From NCBI GenBank assembly GCA_028718605.1, contig JAQULM010000001.1:477719-519005 (forward strand): a stretch of DNA of 41,287 nt. Direction: 5' to 3'. A program made the position numbers and the translations under genes. This document shows positions 14,996 through 23,589 of this stretch, in pieces. How positions within the stretch are numbered: the first letter of the stretch is position 1; the number at the start of each line of letters is the position of its first letter. Below the pieces are notes generated by a model. It was not told the origin of the DNA. It was given only the letters and a program-made list of their open reading frames with translations, and did not search any database. This DNA comes from Patescibacteria group bacterium (GTDB taxonomy: Bacteria; Patescibacteriota; Patescibacteriia; UBA10025; JAHIVO01).

Positions 14996-15038
14996 AGTCC
15001 CTGCCACACTTAACACGAGACCAATAGCCACGAATAGC

Positions 15039-17030
15039 ATGAATGTAACAGAACTTGCACGACGATTGCGGCTCCCAACCCGCGAGGTACGAGACCTCGT
15101 CCCGCTCCTCGGATTTGACGTGGGTAAAAAAGCCATCAAGGTTGATGACCGAGTCGCCCTGAAAATTATCGAGATGCTCCGGGCAAATCCCTCACTTGTA
15201 CAGCAAGTACGGCAGCAGACCGAAAGCGCTGTTGAGGAAGAGGCCCCGGCGTCTTCGACGCAAGGAGCCCGGGAAATTAAATTACCGCCATCGATTACCG
15301 TTCGTGACCTCGGCACGCTTCTGGATAAACCGGTCACGGTCATCATCAAGGAACTGATGAAGAATGGCATTCTGGCCAATTTGAATGAGCATATTGATTA
15401 CGAAACTGCCAGCATAATCGCGCAGGACCTCGGGTTTGTAACTGCCCATGCAGAAGAAAATGTGGAACAAAACACTTCCCCCGATGCCCTCAACATCGAA
15501 GCTTTGCTCCAAGACGACCCCGCAAAATTGACCCCCCGCCCGCCGGTAGTTGTCGTCATGGGCCATGTTGACCATGGAAAAACGCAACTCCTGGATACGA
15601 TAAAAAAAACAAACGTCGTTGCCGGGGAAGCTGGCGGCATCACCCAGCATATCGGCGCTTACCAGGCTACTAAAAACGACCGACTGATTACCTTTATTGA
15701 TACTCCTGGCCATGAAGCGTTCACGGCGATTCGATCACGCGGAGCCCGCATCGCAGATATCGCCATTCTCCTTATCGCGGCCGACGACGGCATTAAACCA
15801 CAAACAGAAGAAGCGCTGCAAATCATCCAGAGCGCTAAAATTCCGTTTCTCGTCGCGATCAATAAAATGGACAAGCCAGAAGCGAACGTGGAACGGGTCA
15901 AACAACAGCTCGCCCAGAAAAACGTGTTGCCGGAAGATTGGGGCGGAACAATAATGTGCGTACCAATATCAGCGAAAACTGGCGACGGAGTTGATGCGCT
16001 CCTCGAACGTCTCATACTCCTTGCTGACATGGAAAAAGATTCTATCCAGGCGAATCCTGACAGGCCGGCGATTTGCACCGTGATCGAGTCTCACGTTGAC
16101 CGGGGCGAAGGCCCGGTAACGACAGCGATTGTCCAGACCGGTACCCTGCGCCGGGGCGACGCGATCATTGTCGGCGACCTCGTCGGCAAAGTGCGCGCTA
16201 TGAAAGATTCCACTGCCCAGCTTCTGGAGCGGGCACTCCCCTCGACGCCGGTCAAAATTATCGGGCTGAAATACGCGACCGAAGTTGGAGATATCATTCG
16301 CGTCGTCCAAGACCAGAAAGAGCTGAAAAAATTACAGCGGGAAAGCCAATCCCAACACCGCGCATACCGGGCAAGCGCCCAGGCTTCAATCATCAAGTCA
16401 AAATCAAAAGATAAAAAAGAAGAGCAGGAATCGGTTGATATTATTCTCAAAACTGATACGATCGGTTCCGAAGAGGCGATTGTCCAATCGCTTGAATCAC
16501 TCACGACCAGCAAGGTAGCCGTAAAAATCGCCAAAAAAGGGCTCGGCAGCATTACTGACACCGATGTCCTACAAGCTGCGTCTACCAGTACGCTGCTCTA
16601 CGGATTCAACGCACCCGTTGATGCGCATGCCGCTGATCTTGCCCGTGACAAGGGGGTTGAAATTAAAACGTACTCCGTGATTTACGACCTCATTGATAAC
16701 GTCGAGTCCGAGGTAAAAAAGCGCCAGCCGGTCACGACTGAAATCGTCGAACTCGGGAGGGTAAAAATTATCGCAATTTTCCGGACGGAACGTAAACGCA
16801 TGATCCTCGGCGGTATGGTAACCAAGGGCAAACTCGAAGTAAATTCAAAGGTAACCATTTACAGAAACGATAAAGTCGCGGGCAAAGGTGTCATAAAAAA
16901 ACTCCAGCAGGCGAAACAGGAAATGGCGGCTGTGCCAGCCGGGACAGAGTGCGGTATACAATTCGAGGGCCCTACGATTATTCAGGAGGGCGATTTTCTG
17001 GAAGCATTCAAGGAAGAAATAAAATCCTAA
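15039..17030 (+). CDS. infB: Translation initiation factor IF-2
   Basis: 663 residues from the ATG at 15039 (MNVTELARRLRLP), chosen because it begins the IF2_N domain; an upstream in-frame ATG at 14949 would add 30 residues unlike the family. Two IF2_N-type modules (residues 1-50 and 80-135) precede the G domain with G1 GHVDHGKT (175-182), G3 DTPGHE and G4 NKMD. Domains II, III and IV follow, ending with GTECGIQFEGP. It brings fMet-tRNA to the 30S subunit and hydrolyses GTP on subunit joining. The linker is short compared with E. coli. It heads an infB-rbfA-nrnA cluster. Confidence 0.97.
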   Translation: MNVTELARRLRLPTREVRDLVPLLGFDVGKKAIKVDDRVALKIIEMLRANPSLVQQVRQQTESAVEEEAPASSTQGAREIKLPPSITVRDLGTLLDKPVTVIIKELMKNGILANLNEHIDYETASIIAQDLGFVTAHAEENVEQNTSPDALNIEALLQDDPAKLTPRPPVVVVMGHVDHGKTQLLDTIKKTNVVAGEAGGITQHIGAYQATKNDRLITFIDTPGHEAFTAIRSRGARIADIAILLIAADDGIKPQTEEALQIIQSAKIPFLVAINKMDKPEANVERVKQQLAQKNVLPEDWGGTIMCVPISAKTGDGVDALLERLILLADMEKDSIQANPDRPAICTVIESHVDRGEGPVTTAIVQTGTLRRGDAIIVGDLVGKVRAMKDSTAQLLERALPSTPVKIIGLKYATEVGDIIRVVQDQKELKKLQRESQSQHRAYRASAQASIIKSKSKDKKEEQESVDIILKTDTIGSEEAIVQSLESLTTSKVAVKIAKKGLGSITDTDVLQAASTSTLLYGFNAPVDAHAADLARDKGVEIKTYSVIYDLIDNVESEVKKRQPVTTEIVELGRVKIIAIFRTERKRMILGGMVTKGKLEVNSKVTIYRNDKVAGKGVIKKLQQAKQEMAAVPAGTECGIQFEGPTIIQEGDFLEAFKEEIKS

Positions 17031-17044
17031 CCCCTTCGATTGCC

Positions 17045-17389
17045 GTGTCAGCGCATCGCATGCAACAGGTCAATGAAGTAATCCGGCACAAACTTGCGGA
17101 ACTGCTTCTCGAAGAACTCAATTTTCCGCCCGGATGCTTTGTCACTATTATAAACGTGCAAACGAGCAAAGACCTCTCCGTTGCACGGATCACCGTCAGC
17201 ATCCTGCCAAAAAATCGTCAAGGGAGCCTTTTCGCCGCGCTTCAGCAGCAAGCGAGCCGGCTTCAGTTTCTCCTGAGCAAACACGTCGTGCTGAGAAAAA
17301 TCCCCCGGCTGAATTTCCAGCTCGACCATGCACAGGAATACGTAGACCATATCAATGAGCTTATTGACAAAATTCACACCTCCCGCTAG
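17045..17389 (+). CDS. rbfA: Ribosome-binding factor A
   Basis: About 114 residues. The GTG at 17045 gives MSAHRMQQVNEVIRHKLAEL, which matches usual RbfA N-termini; an ATG at 17060 is the alternative, and there is no Shine-Dalgarno for either. The KH-like core shows VTIINVQTSKDLSVARITVSIL, the family's central motif. RbfA binds the 30S subunit and helps mature the 5' end of 16S rRNA. It starts 14 bases after infB, in the common infB-rbfA order. Confidence 0.9.
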   Translation: MSAHRMQQVNEVIRHKLAELLLEELNFPPGCFVTIINVQTSKDLSVARITVSILPKNRQGSLFAALQQQASRLQFLLSKHVVLRKIPRLNFQLDHAQEYVDHINELIDKIHTSR

Positions 17390-17410
17390 GATTGGTGGTT
17401 ACGCTTCTTT

Positions 17411-18415
17411 ATGGCTCTTGACGAGCACAATCCTATGGTCGAATTCCACCAGGCATTCCAAAAAATCCGCGATGAAATAAAACGCGCTCAGTCAGTCCTT
17501 GTCGTCACCCATAAAAATCCTGACGGCGACGCTCTCGGCTCCCTCTTGGCCATGGGCTATTTTTTAGGCCTTGAAAATGTGGCATACCAGCTATTCTGCG
17601 TATCGCCCGCTCCGGCACACCTCCGGTTCCTTCCGAATCTTGACGCAATCTCAAATGATGAGCGCATCATGACTGATAAAGAGCATGACCTTATTATCAT
17701 TCTTGATTCGGGCGACCTGGAATATGCTGGCGTTGCGGAACATTTCCGAAAACTGAAAGGGCTCCCGGTCGTCATCAATATCGACCACCACCCGACCAAC
17801 GCGCTCTATGGGCACCTGAATCTGGTAAACCCGAATGCCTCCTCGACTTCGGAGATTATTTACCATCTGATAGACTTTTTCCGGTACCCTATCGCCAAAC
17901 ACATCGCGACCAGCCTCCTGACCGGCATTTTAACGGATACGGGCAGTTTTTCGAACCTCGGCACAACATCCTCGTCGCTCGACGTGTCATCGCGGCTCCT
18001 CGCGTCCGGCGCGAGGGTACGGGAAATCATCTCGTTTACCTTCAGAAATAAGCCGATACCCCAGCTCCAACTCTGGGGCAGAGCCCTTTCGCGACTGAAA
18101 GAAAATGATGAAACGGGAATCGTTACGACCGTCCTTACCCAGGATGACTTCCGCGAACTCGGTATCGATGAGGATAGCAGCGAAGGAATATCAAATTTCC
18201 TCAACAACGTCGACCATGCCAAGGCGATCATTGTATTCCGGGAAAAATCTGACGGTACCGTCCGGGCAAGCTTACGCACGACCCAGCCGAATGTTGACGT
18301 TTCAAAAATTGCCAAACATTTTGGCGGCGGTGGGCACAAAAAAGCCGCCGGTTTCACGATCAAGGGCAGGCTGGAAGAAACAGGCACGGGGTGGAAAGTC
18401 GTCCCGATCAAATAA
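17411..18415 (+). CDS. nrnA: DHH-family phosphoesterase, NrnA-like oligoribonuclease/pAp phosphatase
   Basis: 334 residues. The DHH domain shows HKNPDGDALGS, ILDSGD, NIDHHPTN and GILTDTGSF, which are the four metal-binding motifs. The C-terminal DHHA1 domain has the FGGGGHKKAAG motif. The enzyme degrades nano-RNAs and 3'-phosphoadenosine 5'-phosphate in bacteria lacking Orn. It follows rbfA by 21 bases, an order seen in many bacteria (infB-rbfA-nrnA), and the operon ends at a terminator 200 bases downstream. The first eight residues could be trimmed if an internal start is used. Confidence 0.9.
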   Translation: MALDEHNPMVEFHQAFQKIRDEIKRAQSVLVVTHKNPDGDALGSLLAMGYFLGLENVAYQLFCVSPAPAHLRFLPNLDAISNDERIMTDKEHDLIIILDSGDLEYAGVAEHFRKLKGLPVVINIDHHPTNALYGHLNLVNPNASSTSEIIYHLIDFFRYPIAKHIATSLLTGILTDTGSFSNLGTTSSSLDVSSRLLASGARVREIISFTFRNKPIPQLQLWGRALSRLKENDETGIVTTVLTQDDFRELGIDEDSSEGISNFLNNVDHAKAIIVFREKSDGTVRASLRTTQPNVDVSKIAKHFGGGGHKKAAGFTIKGRLEETGTGWKVVPIK

Positions 18416-18452
18416 CCGCCTGCAACTAGCAGCCCGGTACACATGCGGGGGC

Positions 18453-18512
18453 GATTTGACATATGGCAACGCACCTCCGAGGATGAATACGAGCGTTTCC
18501 TGTTTTGAATTG
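18453..18512. repeat. 60-bp direct repeat, copy 1
   Basis: Identical over all 60 bases to 20595-20654. A TGCGGGG stretch just upstream is shared too. On the minus strand it contains CGGAGGT followed 10 bases later by ATG, resembling a translation start without a gene behind it. Confidence 0.95.
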
Positions 18513-18516
18513 GGTT

Positions 18517-18546
18517 ACTTTACCAGTTTAGATGTTCGATTGTCAA
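18517..18546 (-). promoter_or_regulatory. Minus-strand promoter-like site in front of repeat copy 1
   Basis: TTGACA (18541-18546) and TAAAGT (18517-18522) with an 18-bp spacer. The -10 region continues as AACCCAAT, which also follows the -10 box of the purH promoter. Confidence 0.45.
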
Positions 18547-18595
18547 TATTGCTAAAAGATCCTTTGCCACTCGTTAGGCTCGTGATCCAGGATAT

Positions 18596-18616
18596 TTTCC
18601 CCAATGGGGAAAATAA
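18596..18616. repeat. Palindrome ATTTTCCCC-AAT-GGGGAAAAT
   Basis: A 9-bp inverted repeat with a 3-base centre, next to the terminator at 18617. It would form a second hairpin on transcripts from either side. Confidence 0.6.
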
Positions 18617-18651
18617 GACAGCTCCTTTCCCAGGGGAGCTGTCGTTTTTTG
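18617..18651 (+). terminator. Terminator between the infB-rbfA-nrnA operon and purH
   Basis: GACAGCTCC (18617-18625) pairs with GGAGCTGTC (18635-18643), followed by GTTTTTTG on the plus strand. On the minus strand it is followed by TTATTTTCCCC, so it can also end purH transcripts. Confidence 0.85.
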
Positions 18652-18671
18652 TATCATGGAAAATGTACGAA

Positions 18672-20380
18672 TCAATGACCGAAGAACAGGCGGCCTTCCC
18701 CGACCGGCAGCCAGATCAGGGTCGTGTTAGTTTCCTTCATGAGGGAAAGCAACGCGTCGTCTCCGCCGCCTTTGGCAACGGAGCCAGAAACGGTCAGGAT
18801 CACTTTAATGCCATCATCGATCAGGGCGGCTGCTCCGTCCGGGAAGGGGAAGAAGCTGTCATTAACGCAGACCGCGCCAGTCGTGCCATGACCCTGCTCA
18901 TGGGCAGTATCCACTGCTAGTTCATTGGCGTCGACGCGGTCCGGCCGCGTGGTGCCGTTGCCGATGAGCATGCGGTTCTTGACGATCGTCGCGGTGTTAC
19001 TGTTGCTGGTCTGGCAGATAGCCACGGCCAGTAGGAGGTTGTCCTTCTGGGCGCGCGTCAATTTGCCAATGCGCTGGACCGAGGGACGGTTGAACCGGAA
19101 GATGTAGGTGCCGTAGCTCGGCTGCCTGAGAAGTCCGCCGCGTACTGGTCGGAACACCGGAGCCATATTCAGGGTCGGGTCAGTCAGGGCTGGGTTGACC
19201 AGCATCTTGCAGGCGCCTTTCGGGCGTTTGAGGTAGTTGATCGCTTCCGGGGTGATGTCCGGCGCGAAGACACCGTCGAGGATGCGTTTCCTTCCGCCGG
19301 CCATACTGGTCCGCAGTACCTTGGCGCCCTGTTCGTCGATGGTGAAGTTGGTTATCACCATGCCGCCCATGATGGCGCGGGGATTGCCGCGGATCATGTT
19401 CCGCAGTACGATCAGCCGGTTATTGCCGAATGAAGCACCGCAGGCGTTCCCATGTTTCACCCCGACGGCGAAGTACTTGAACTTTCTGCCGTTCTGGGCG
19501 AAGGTGGCCACGATGTGGCTAATAGTGATGAGCAAACGGTCCAGATCAGTGAAGTTGACATAACCCATGGGCGCCCCTTCCACCTGATGGAAGCGGTGCA
19601 GGGCAAGCGGGTCGTCGGTGACGTGCGAAAAGAGTCCAGCCGGTACCTGCCAGGGGTTTTCCCCATATCGGAGACCCTGGACCAACTGGCCGATCATGCC
19701 GTCGTACTTGCCGCCACTCCGGTATCGTGCGGAAGCGAGGCAGTAGAGAGCGACGATGTATTCGGCTTTGGCTGCCAGGTCATTCCTATCTTCCGGGCTG
19801 ATGTGGCCGAATTCGCGCAGCTTGTCAATGACACATTGACGATCCGCCGGGTCGCCAATGACGATCCGGCCACCTTTGGCCGCCGAACGGAGCAATGTCG
19901 GTCCGCCGATATCGGTCAGTTCAATGACCGACTCGCGTGTTGAGCCATCGCGCGCGATCTCCTTTTCCATGGGGTAGAGGTCGACACATACCAGGTCAAA
20001 GATGACACCACAGAGCTTTCCAGGTCAGCTATGTCAGTCTCCTGCTTTTCCCGGCAAAGCATGCCGCCGTGTATGTGCTGGTCGAGTGTCACTACCCGGT
20101 GGCCGAAATAACTGCCACCGAATTCCGACTTTATCTGACCGAGCACCATCGATGGCAGCGTGTGATCGTGGCCGGCAGCAATTCTTTTAACCTGTTCAGC
20201 CACCGAACTGCCGATGAATTCAGCGGTGTCGATGACTGTAATTCCGTGCTCACGCAGGAAATTGGCCGTGCCGCCGGATGAATAGATCGTCCAGCCTAGA
20301 TCTACCAGTGCTTGGACAAATATGTCAATTCCATCCTTGTGATAGACGGAAATGACCGCGTTTTGTTTACTGACAGGCAT
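18672..20380 (-). pseudogene. purH: purH (AICAR transformylase/IMP cyclohydrolase), interrupted by a -1 frameshift
   Basis: Two overlapping frames together give one PurH of about 569 residues. The first (20380 down to about 20015) has the MGS-like cyclohydrolase start AVISVYHKDGIDIF, YSSGGTANFL and HRVVTLDQHIHGG. The second has MEKEIARDGSTRESVIE, TDIGGPTLLRSAAKGG, the transformylase motif VKHGNACG, and the C-terminal DSFFPFPDGAAAL and GRLFFGH. The shift lies near 20010-20020, where AGCTCTGTGGTGTC loses one base relative to the expected frame. RVVTL replaces the usual RVKTLHPK, as I recall from a longer PurH subgroup. AAGGAGG precedes the ATG. Product: last two steps to IMP. Whether the frameshift is real, or a sequencing error, cannot be told here. 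Confidence 0.85.
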
Positions 20381-20436
20381 GAAAGCCTCCTTACATGTTT
20401 AGGTGCGTTTATTGGTTTCTGTTTATTTATTGGGTT

Positions 20437-20465
20437 ACCTTAGTAAAAAGTACTGCGGTTGTCAA
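20437..20465 (-). promoter_or_regulatory. Promoter of purH
   Basis: TTGACA (20460-20465) and TAAGGT (20437-20442) with a 17-bp spacer on the minus strand, about 57 bases upstream of the ATG. The -10 box matches the consensus poorly. Confidence 0.5.
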
Positions 20466-20594
20466 CACGTTATAATGGTTCAATACCTTGTGACCACCCT
20501 GGAGGAGTACAATGGTATGTATATGGCATACACAATCAATCCTCATTTACCAAAAGTACGCATGCAGGCAGTTCGTTTGGTACGCCTGCGGGGT

Positions 20595-20654
20595 GATTTG
20601 ACATATGGCAACGCACCTCCGAGGATGAATACGAGCGTTTCCTGTTTTGAATTG
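20595..20654. repeat. 60-bp direct repeat, copy 2
   Basis: Identical to 18453-18512. The two copies bracket the 2.1-kb segment that carries purH. On the plus strand TTGACA (20598-20603) could serve as a -35 box with GAGGAT 17 bases on, a weak match. Confidence 0.95.
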
Positions 20655-20681
20655 AGTGGAGACGCGTTGAGTGGAGATGCA
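20652..20681. repeat. Tandem 15-bp repeat
   Basis: TTGAGTGGAGACGCG followed directly by TTGAGTGGAGATGCA, 13 of 15 bases identical, starting at the end of the 60-bp repeat. Confidence 0.7.
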
Positions 20682-20714
20682 CGGAACCTTAACCCAGAAA
20701 GGAGGGACCCCAAA

Positions 20715-20759
20715 ATGTCCCGACTCATCGTTCGCCGCAACGAACTGACGAAGAAGTAA
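20715..20759 (+). CDS. Candidate 14-residue basic peptide ORF
   Basis: MSRLIVRRNELTKK, with a very good AAAGGAGGGACC eight or nine bases upstream of the ATG and a TAA stop. Five of 14 residues are Arg or Lys. It is followed at once by a strong GC hairpin (20783-20816). It may be a leader peptide, a remnant of a larger gene, or a true micro-gene; nothing similar is recognised. Confidence 0.35.
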   Translation: MSRLIVRRNELTKK

Positions 20760-21264
20760 CTCCCGACGGTTTCAAGAACGCGGAGGGTCTTCCGCTCATC
20801 GAGCGGCGGCGCCCTCTCTCCTGTATGCGGCATTGAGCGCTCCGTGCCTTTTATATGAGAGCAACAACGCAGGCTGAAATGCGGCCAAATTTAAAGCCTG
20901 CGGCTCCTCGAAAGGCGATGTGCTTCTCGAAGCTCGCATACGAAATTCAACGCCCGCGCACAAAAGACCCTTCTGATATGCGCGGGCGATATTTATTATT
21001 CAATACGTAGCACGTCCCCCATTGACAAATCAAATCGATCAGGCAGGGTGAATGCATCCCCCATGGACAGATCGCATTAGCCATGGATGTGAGCGGTTCT
21101 CGAGGCCGCTCTGACAACTAAATCAAAATAAAGAACAAGCTGATCGCGAAAGCGGACAGTACCTTAGGGAGTATCCCTAAACCGCCAATCTGCCGCCATA
21201 ACATCCCTCGGAACCATCCGGCCTTTTTAATTTACACCAGATGAATGCCTCTTTTTGCTCACAG
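20760..21264. other. 500-bp gene-free tract rich in hairpins between the purH segment and clpP
   Basis: No protein frame with a ribosome site is seen. Clear structures: GAGGG/CCGCTC with GAGCGG/CCCTC at 20783-20816; a 10-bp stem CGCCCGCGCA with TGCGCGGGCG at 20951-20988; GAGCGG with CCGCTC near 21100; TTAGGGA with TCCCTAA near 21165-21182. I checked by eye for tmRNA, RNase P, SRP and 6S motifs and saw none. It could hold an unrecognised structured RNA. Confidence 0.4.
20951..20998 (+). terminator. Terminator-like hairpin with a 10-bp GC stem
   Basis: CGCCCGCGCA (20951-20960) pairs with TGCGCGGGCG (20979-20988), followed by ATATTTATTATT. It would end a transcript coming from the 20.6-20.9 kb side. 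Confidence 0.55.
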
Positions 21265-21294
21265 TTGACAAGGAATGCCGAAAACGCCTATACT
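21265..21294 (+). promoter_or_regulatory. Promoter of clpP
   Basis: TTGACA (21265-21270) and TATACT (21289-21294) with an 18-bp spacer, about 45 bases upstream of the clpP ATG. Confidence 0.75.
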
Positions 21295-21338
21295 ATAAAC
21301 TACCTTACTTCTTAAAATTTAAACCTAACAACTAATCA

Positions 21339-21917
21339 ATGTACCTCGTACCAACAGTGGTAGAGAAATCTAACTTCGGCGAACGAGCGTACGATATTTA
21401 CTCTCGGCTACTTAAGGATAGGATTATCTTCCTGGGCAGCCCGATCGATGATAGTGTCGCGAACACAGTAATCGCGCAGCTTCTGTTCTTGGATTCGGAA
21501 GACAAGACGAAAGATATCAAGCTCTACGTCAATACACCCGGCGGTTCCGTAACGGCGGGCCTCGCAATCTACGACACGATGCAGTACGTGAAGTCAGACG
21601 TAGCAACGATCTGTGTCGGGCTTGCGGGCTCGATGGGCGCTGTGTTGCTCGCGGCAGGCGCGCGCGGCAAGCGGTTTGCGCTCCCCAATGCGGAAATTTT
21701 GCTCCACCAGGTCATGGGCGGAGCAGAAGGGCAAGCAGTTGATATCAAAATCCGCGCTGAACACATCATCAAGATCAGGGACAAAATCAATGAGGTGCTC
21801 GCACACCATACCGGCCAATCGATCGCCCAGATCAGTAAAGACACGGACCGGGACTTCTTTATGTCCACGGAGCAAGCGAAAAAATACGGTGTCATCGACA
21901 AGATAATCAAAACGTAG
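21339..21917 (+). CDS. clpP: ATP-dependent Clp protease proteolytic subunit
   Basis: 192 residues, normal ClpP length. The catalytic triad is visible: Ser98 in [11 protein letters not shown], His123 in ILLHQVMGG, Asp172 in DTDRDFF. The oxyanion-hole strand NTPGGSV is at 65-71. ClpP forms a 14-subunit chamber that degrades proteins fed by ClpX or ClpC. No clp ATPase is next to it. The gene has its own promoter. GLAGSMG replaces the commoner GxAASMG. Confidence 0.96.
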   Translation: MYLVPTVVEKSNFGERAYDIYSRLLKDRIIFLGSPIDDSVANTVIAQLLFLDSEDKTKDIKLYVNTPGGSVTAGLAIYDTMQYVKSDVATICVGLAGSMGAVLLAAGARGKRFALPNAEILLHQVMGGAEGQAVDIKIRAEHIIKIRDKINEVLAHHTGQSIAQISKDTDRDFFMSTEQAKKYGVIDKIIKT

Positions 21918-22056
21918 CGGGCCCGATTAACTGCACGTATCCTATCATCCCAACATGTAGTCGAGGGTAGCCACGAGAGTGGCGAACCCCCTCTTTGCAA
22001 TGCTTTCATAATTAATTTCACCCAATTACCCAACAATAATTAACAATTTTACACGT

Positions 22057-23589
22057 ATGGAAATCAAAAACTGGATATGGGTTGCGCTGACAATCGTTTC
22101 ACTGCCCGGAGGGCTCATTCTCGGCTATATTGCCCGGAAAGTTTGGGCGGCAAAACAGATCAATACAGCTGAAGCGCGGCTCCAAAACCTGATACAGGAT
22201 GCGAAAAACAAGCAACGGGAGCTGCTGATCTCAGCGAAAGATAAGGCAATCCAAGTCGTCGATGATGCAAAACGCGAAGCAGAAGACCGGCGGCGGGAAC
22301 TGAGGCACATGCAGGAACGCCTCGAGCAGCGCGAGAGCCGGTTTGACCAGAAACTGATGTCACTGGAAGAGAAAAGCCAGCGGCTGCAGGAAAAAGCGAC
22401 AAAACTCGAAGCAGCGCGGACCGAACTCTACAAGATCAAAGAGCAACAGATGGAAAAACTGGAAAAAATTGCGGGCCTGTCCAAAGAAGAGGCAAAAAAA
22501 GTGCTCCTGGACAATACAGAACGTGAAATGAAGGACGAGCTGGTTCACCGCATCACGAAACTGCAACACGAATCCAACGAAACACTTGAAAAAGAGGGGA
22601 AGGACATCTTGTCCCGCGTCATCCAGCGGACTGCTGCAGCGCACACCGCGGAAACGACCACCACGATCGTCAACCTGCCGTCAGACGACATGAAGGGCAG
22701 AATCATCGGCCGAGAAGGACGCAATATCAAAGCGCTCGAGCAGCTGACTGGCGTTGAAATCATCGTTGATGATACGCCGGAAGCAATCGTCATCTCTGGA
22801 TTCTCGCCGATACGCCGGCATCTCGCGAAACGCACGCTGGAAAAACTGATCGAGGATGGAAGAATCCATCCCGGACGAATCGAGGAAACGATCGAAAAAG
22901 CGAAGAAGGAACTCGCGCTCGATATAAAAAAAGCTGGTGAGGAAGCAGCCTACGAAGTCGGCATTGCTGGGCTTGATCCAAAGCTCCTCCAGATCATCGG
23001 CCGCCTGAAATACCGTACAAGTTACGGCCAAAACAATCTGCGCCATTCGATTGAAGTGGCGCACCTCTCAGCACTCCTTGCCGAAGAGCTCGGTGCGGAC
23101 GTGGCAATCGCGAAGAAAGGCGGCTTCCTGCACGACATCGGCAAAGCGGTCGACCATGAAATTCAGGGCACACACCCGGAAATCGGCAAAGATATCGGGA
23201 AAAAGTTTAATCTCCCCAAAGAAATCATTGACTGCATCGCATACCACCATGAGGATGAGCCGCCATCACTCGAAGCGGTTATTGTGAAAGTCGCCGATGC
23301 GATTTCGGGAGCGCGCCCTGGTGCACGGAAAGATACGTACGAACATTACCTGCAGCGCCTCGATGAGCTCGAATCACTGGCGAAGTCATTCGAGGGCGTT
23401 GAGAAGTCATATGCGATCCAGGCTGGACGCGAAGTCCGTGTGTTCGTCATGCCTGAGAAAATTGACGACCTCCAGGCATTGAAGCTAGCGAAAGAAATTG
23501 CTACAAAAATTGAACATGAGCTGAAATACCCCGGCGAAATTAAAGTCAATGTAATTCGGGAAACGCGCATCATCGAATATGCCCACTAA
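22057..23589 (+). CDS. rny: Ribonuclease Y
   Basis: 510 residues in the RNase Y layout: one N-terminal membrane helix (residues 7-27), a long charged coiled coil (about 35-185), a KH domain with GRIIGREGRNIKALE, and an HD domain with HSIEVAHL and the metal-binding HDIGKAVDHE. It is a membrane-bound endoribonuclease that starts mRNA decay. It is 140 bases downstream of clpP and overlaps the next gene by 11 bases. Confidence 0.97.
   Translation: MEIKNWIWVALTIVSLPGGLILGYIARKVWAAKQINTAEARLQNLIQDAKNKQRELLISAKDKAIQVVDDAKREAEDRRRELRHMQERLEQRESRFDQKLMSLEEKSQRLQEKATKLEAARTELYKIKEQQMEKLEKIAGLSKEEAKKVLLDNTEREMKDELVHRITKLQHESNETLEKEGKDILSRVIQRTAAAHTAETTTTIVNLPSDDMKGRIIGREGRNIKALEQLTGVEIIVDDTPEAIVISGFSPIRRHLAKRTLEKLIEDGRIHPGRIEETIEKAKKELALDIKKAGEEAAYEVGIAGLDPKLLQIIGRLKYRTSYGQNNLRHSIEVAHLSALLAEELGADVAIAKKGGFLHDIGKAVDHEIQGTHPEIGKDIGKKFNLPKEIIDCIAYHHEDEPPSLEAVIVKVADAISGARPGARKDTYEHYLQRLDELESLAKSFEGVEKSYAIQAGREVRVFVMPEKIDDLQALKLAKEIATKIEHELKYPGEIKVNVIRETRIIEYAH

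Noticed and set aside
14949-15038. 30-codon N-terminal extension of infB
   Set aside because: The extension does not resemble IF-2, and the ATG at 15039 begins the conserved IF2_N domain.
16949-17044. Upstream ATG for rbfA inside infB
   Set aside because: It would add 32 residues read from the infB 3' end in another frame; the GTG at 17045 gives the family's N-terminus.
17860-18474. Long open frame antisense to nrnA that begins in the 60-bp repeat
   Set aside because: It is a shadow of the conserved nrnA coding sequence and has no protein motif of its own.
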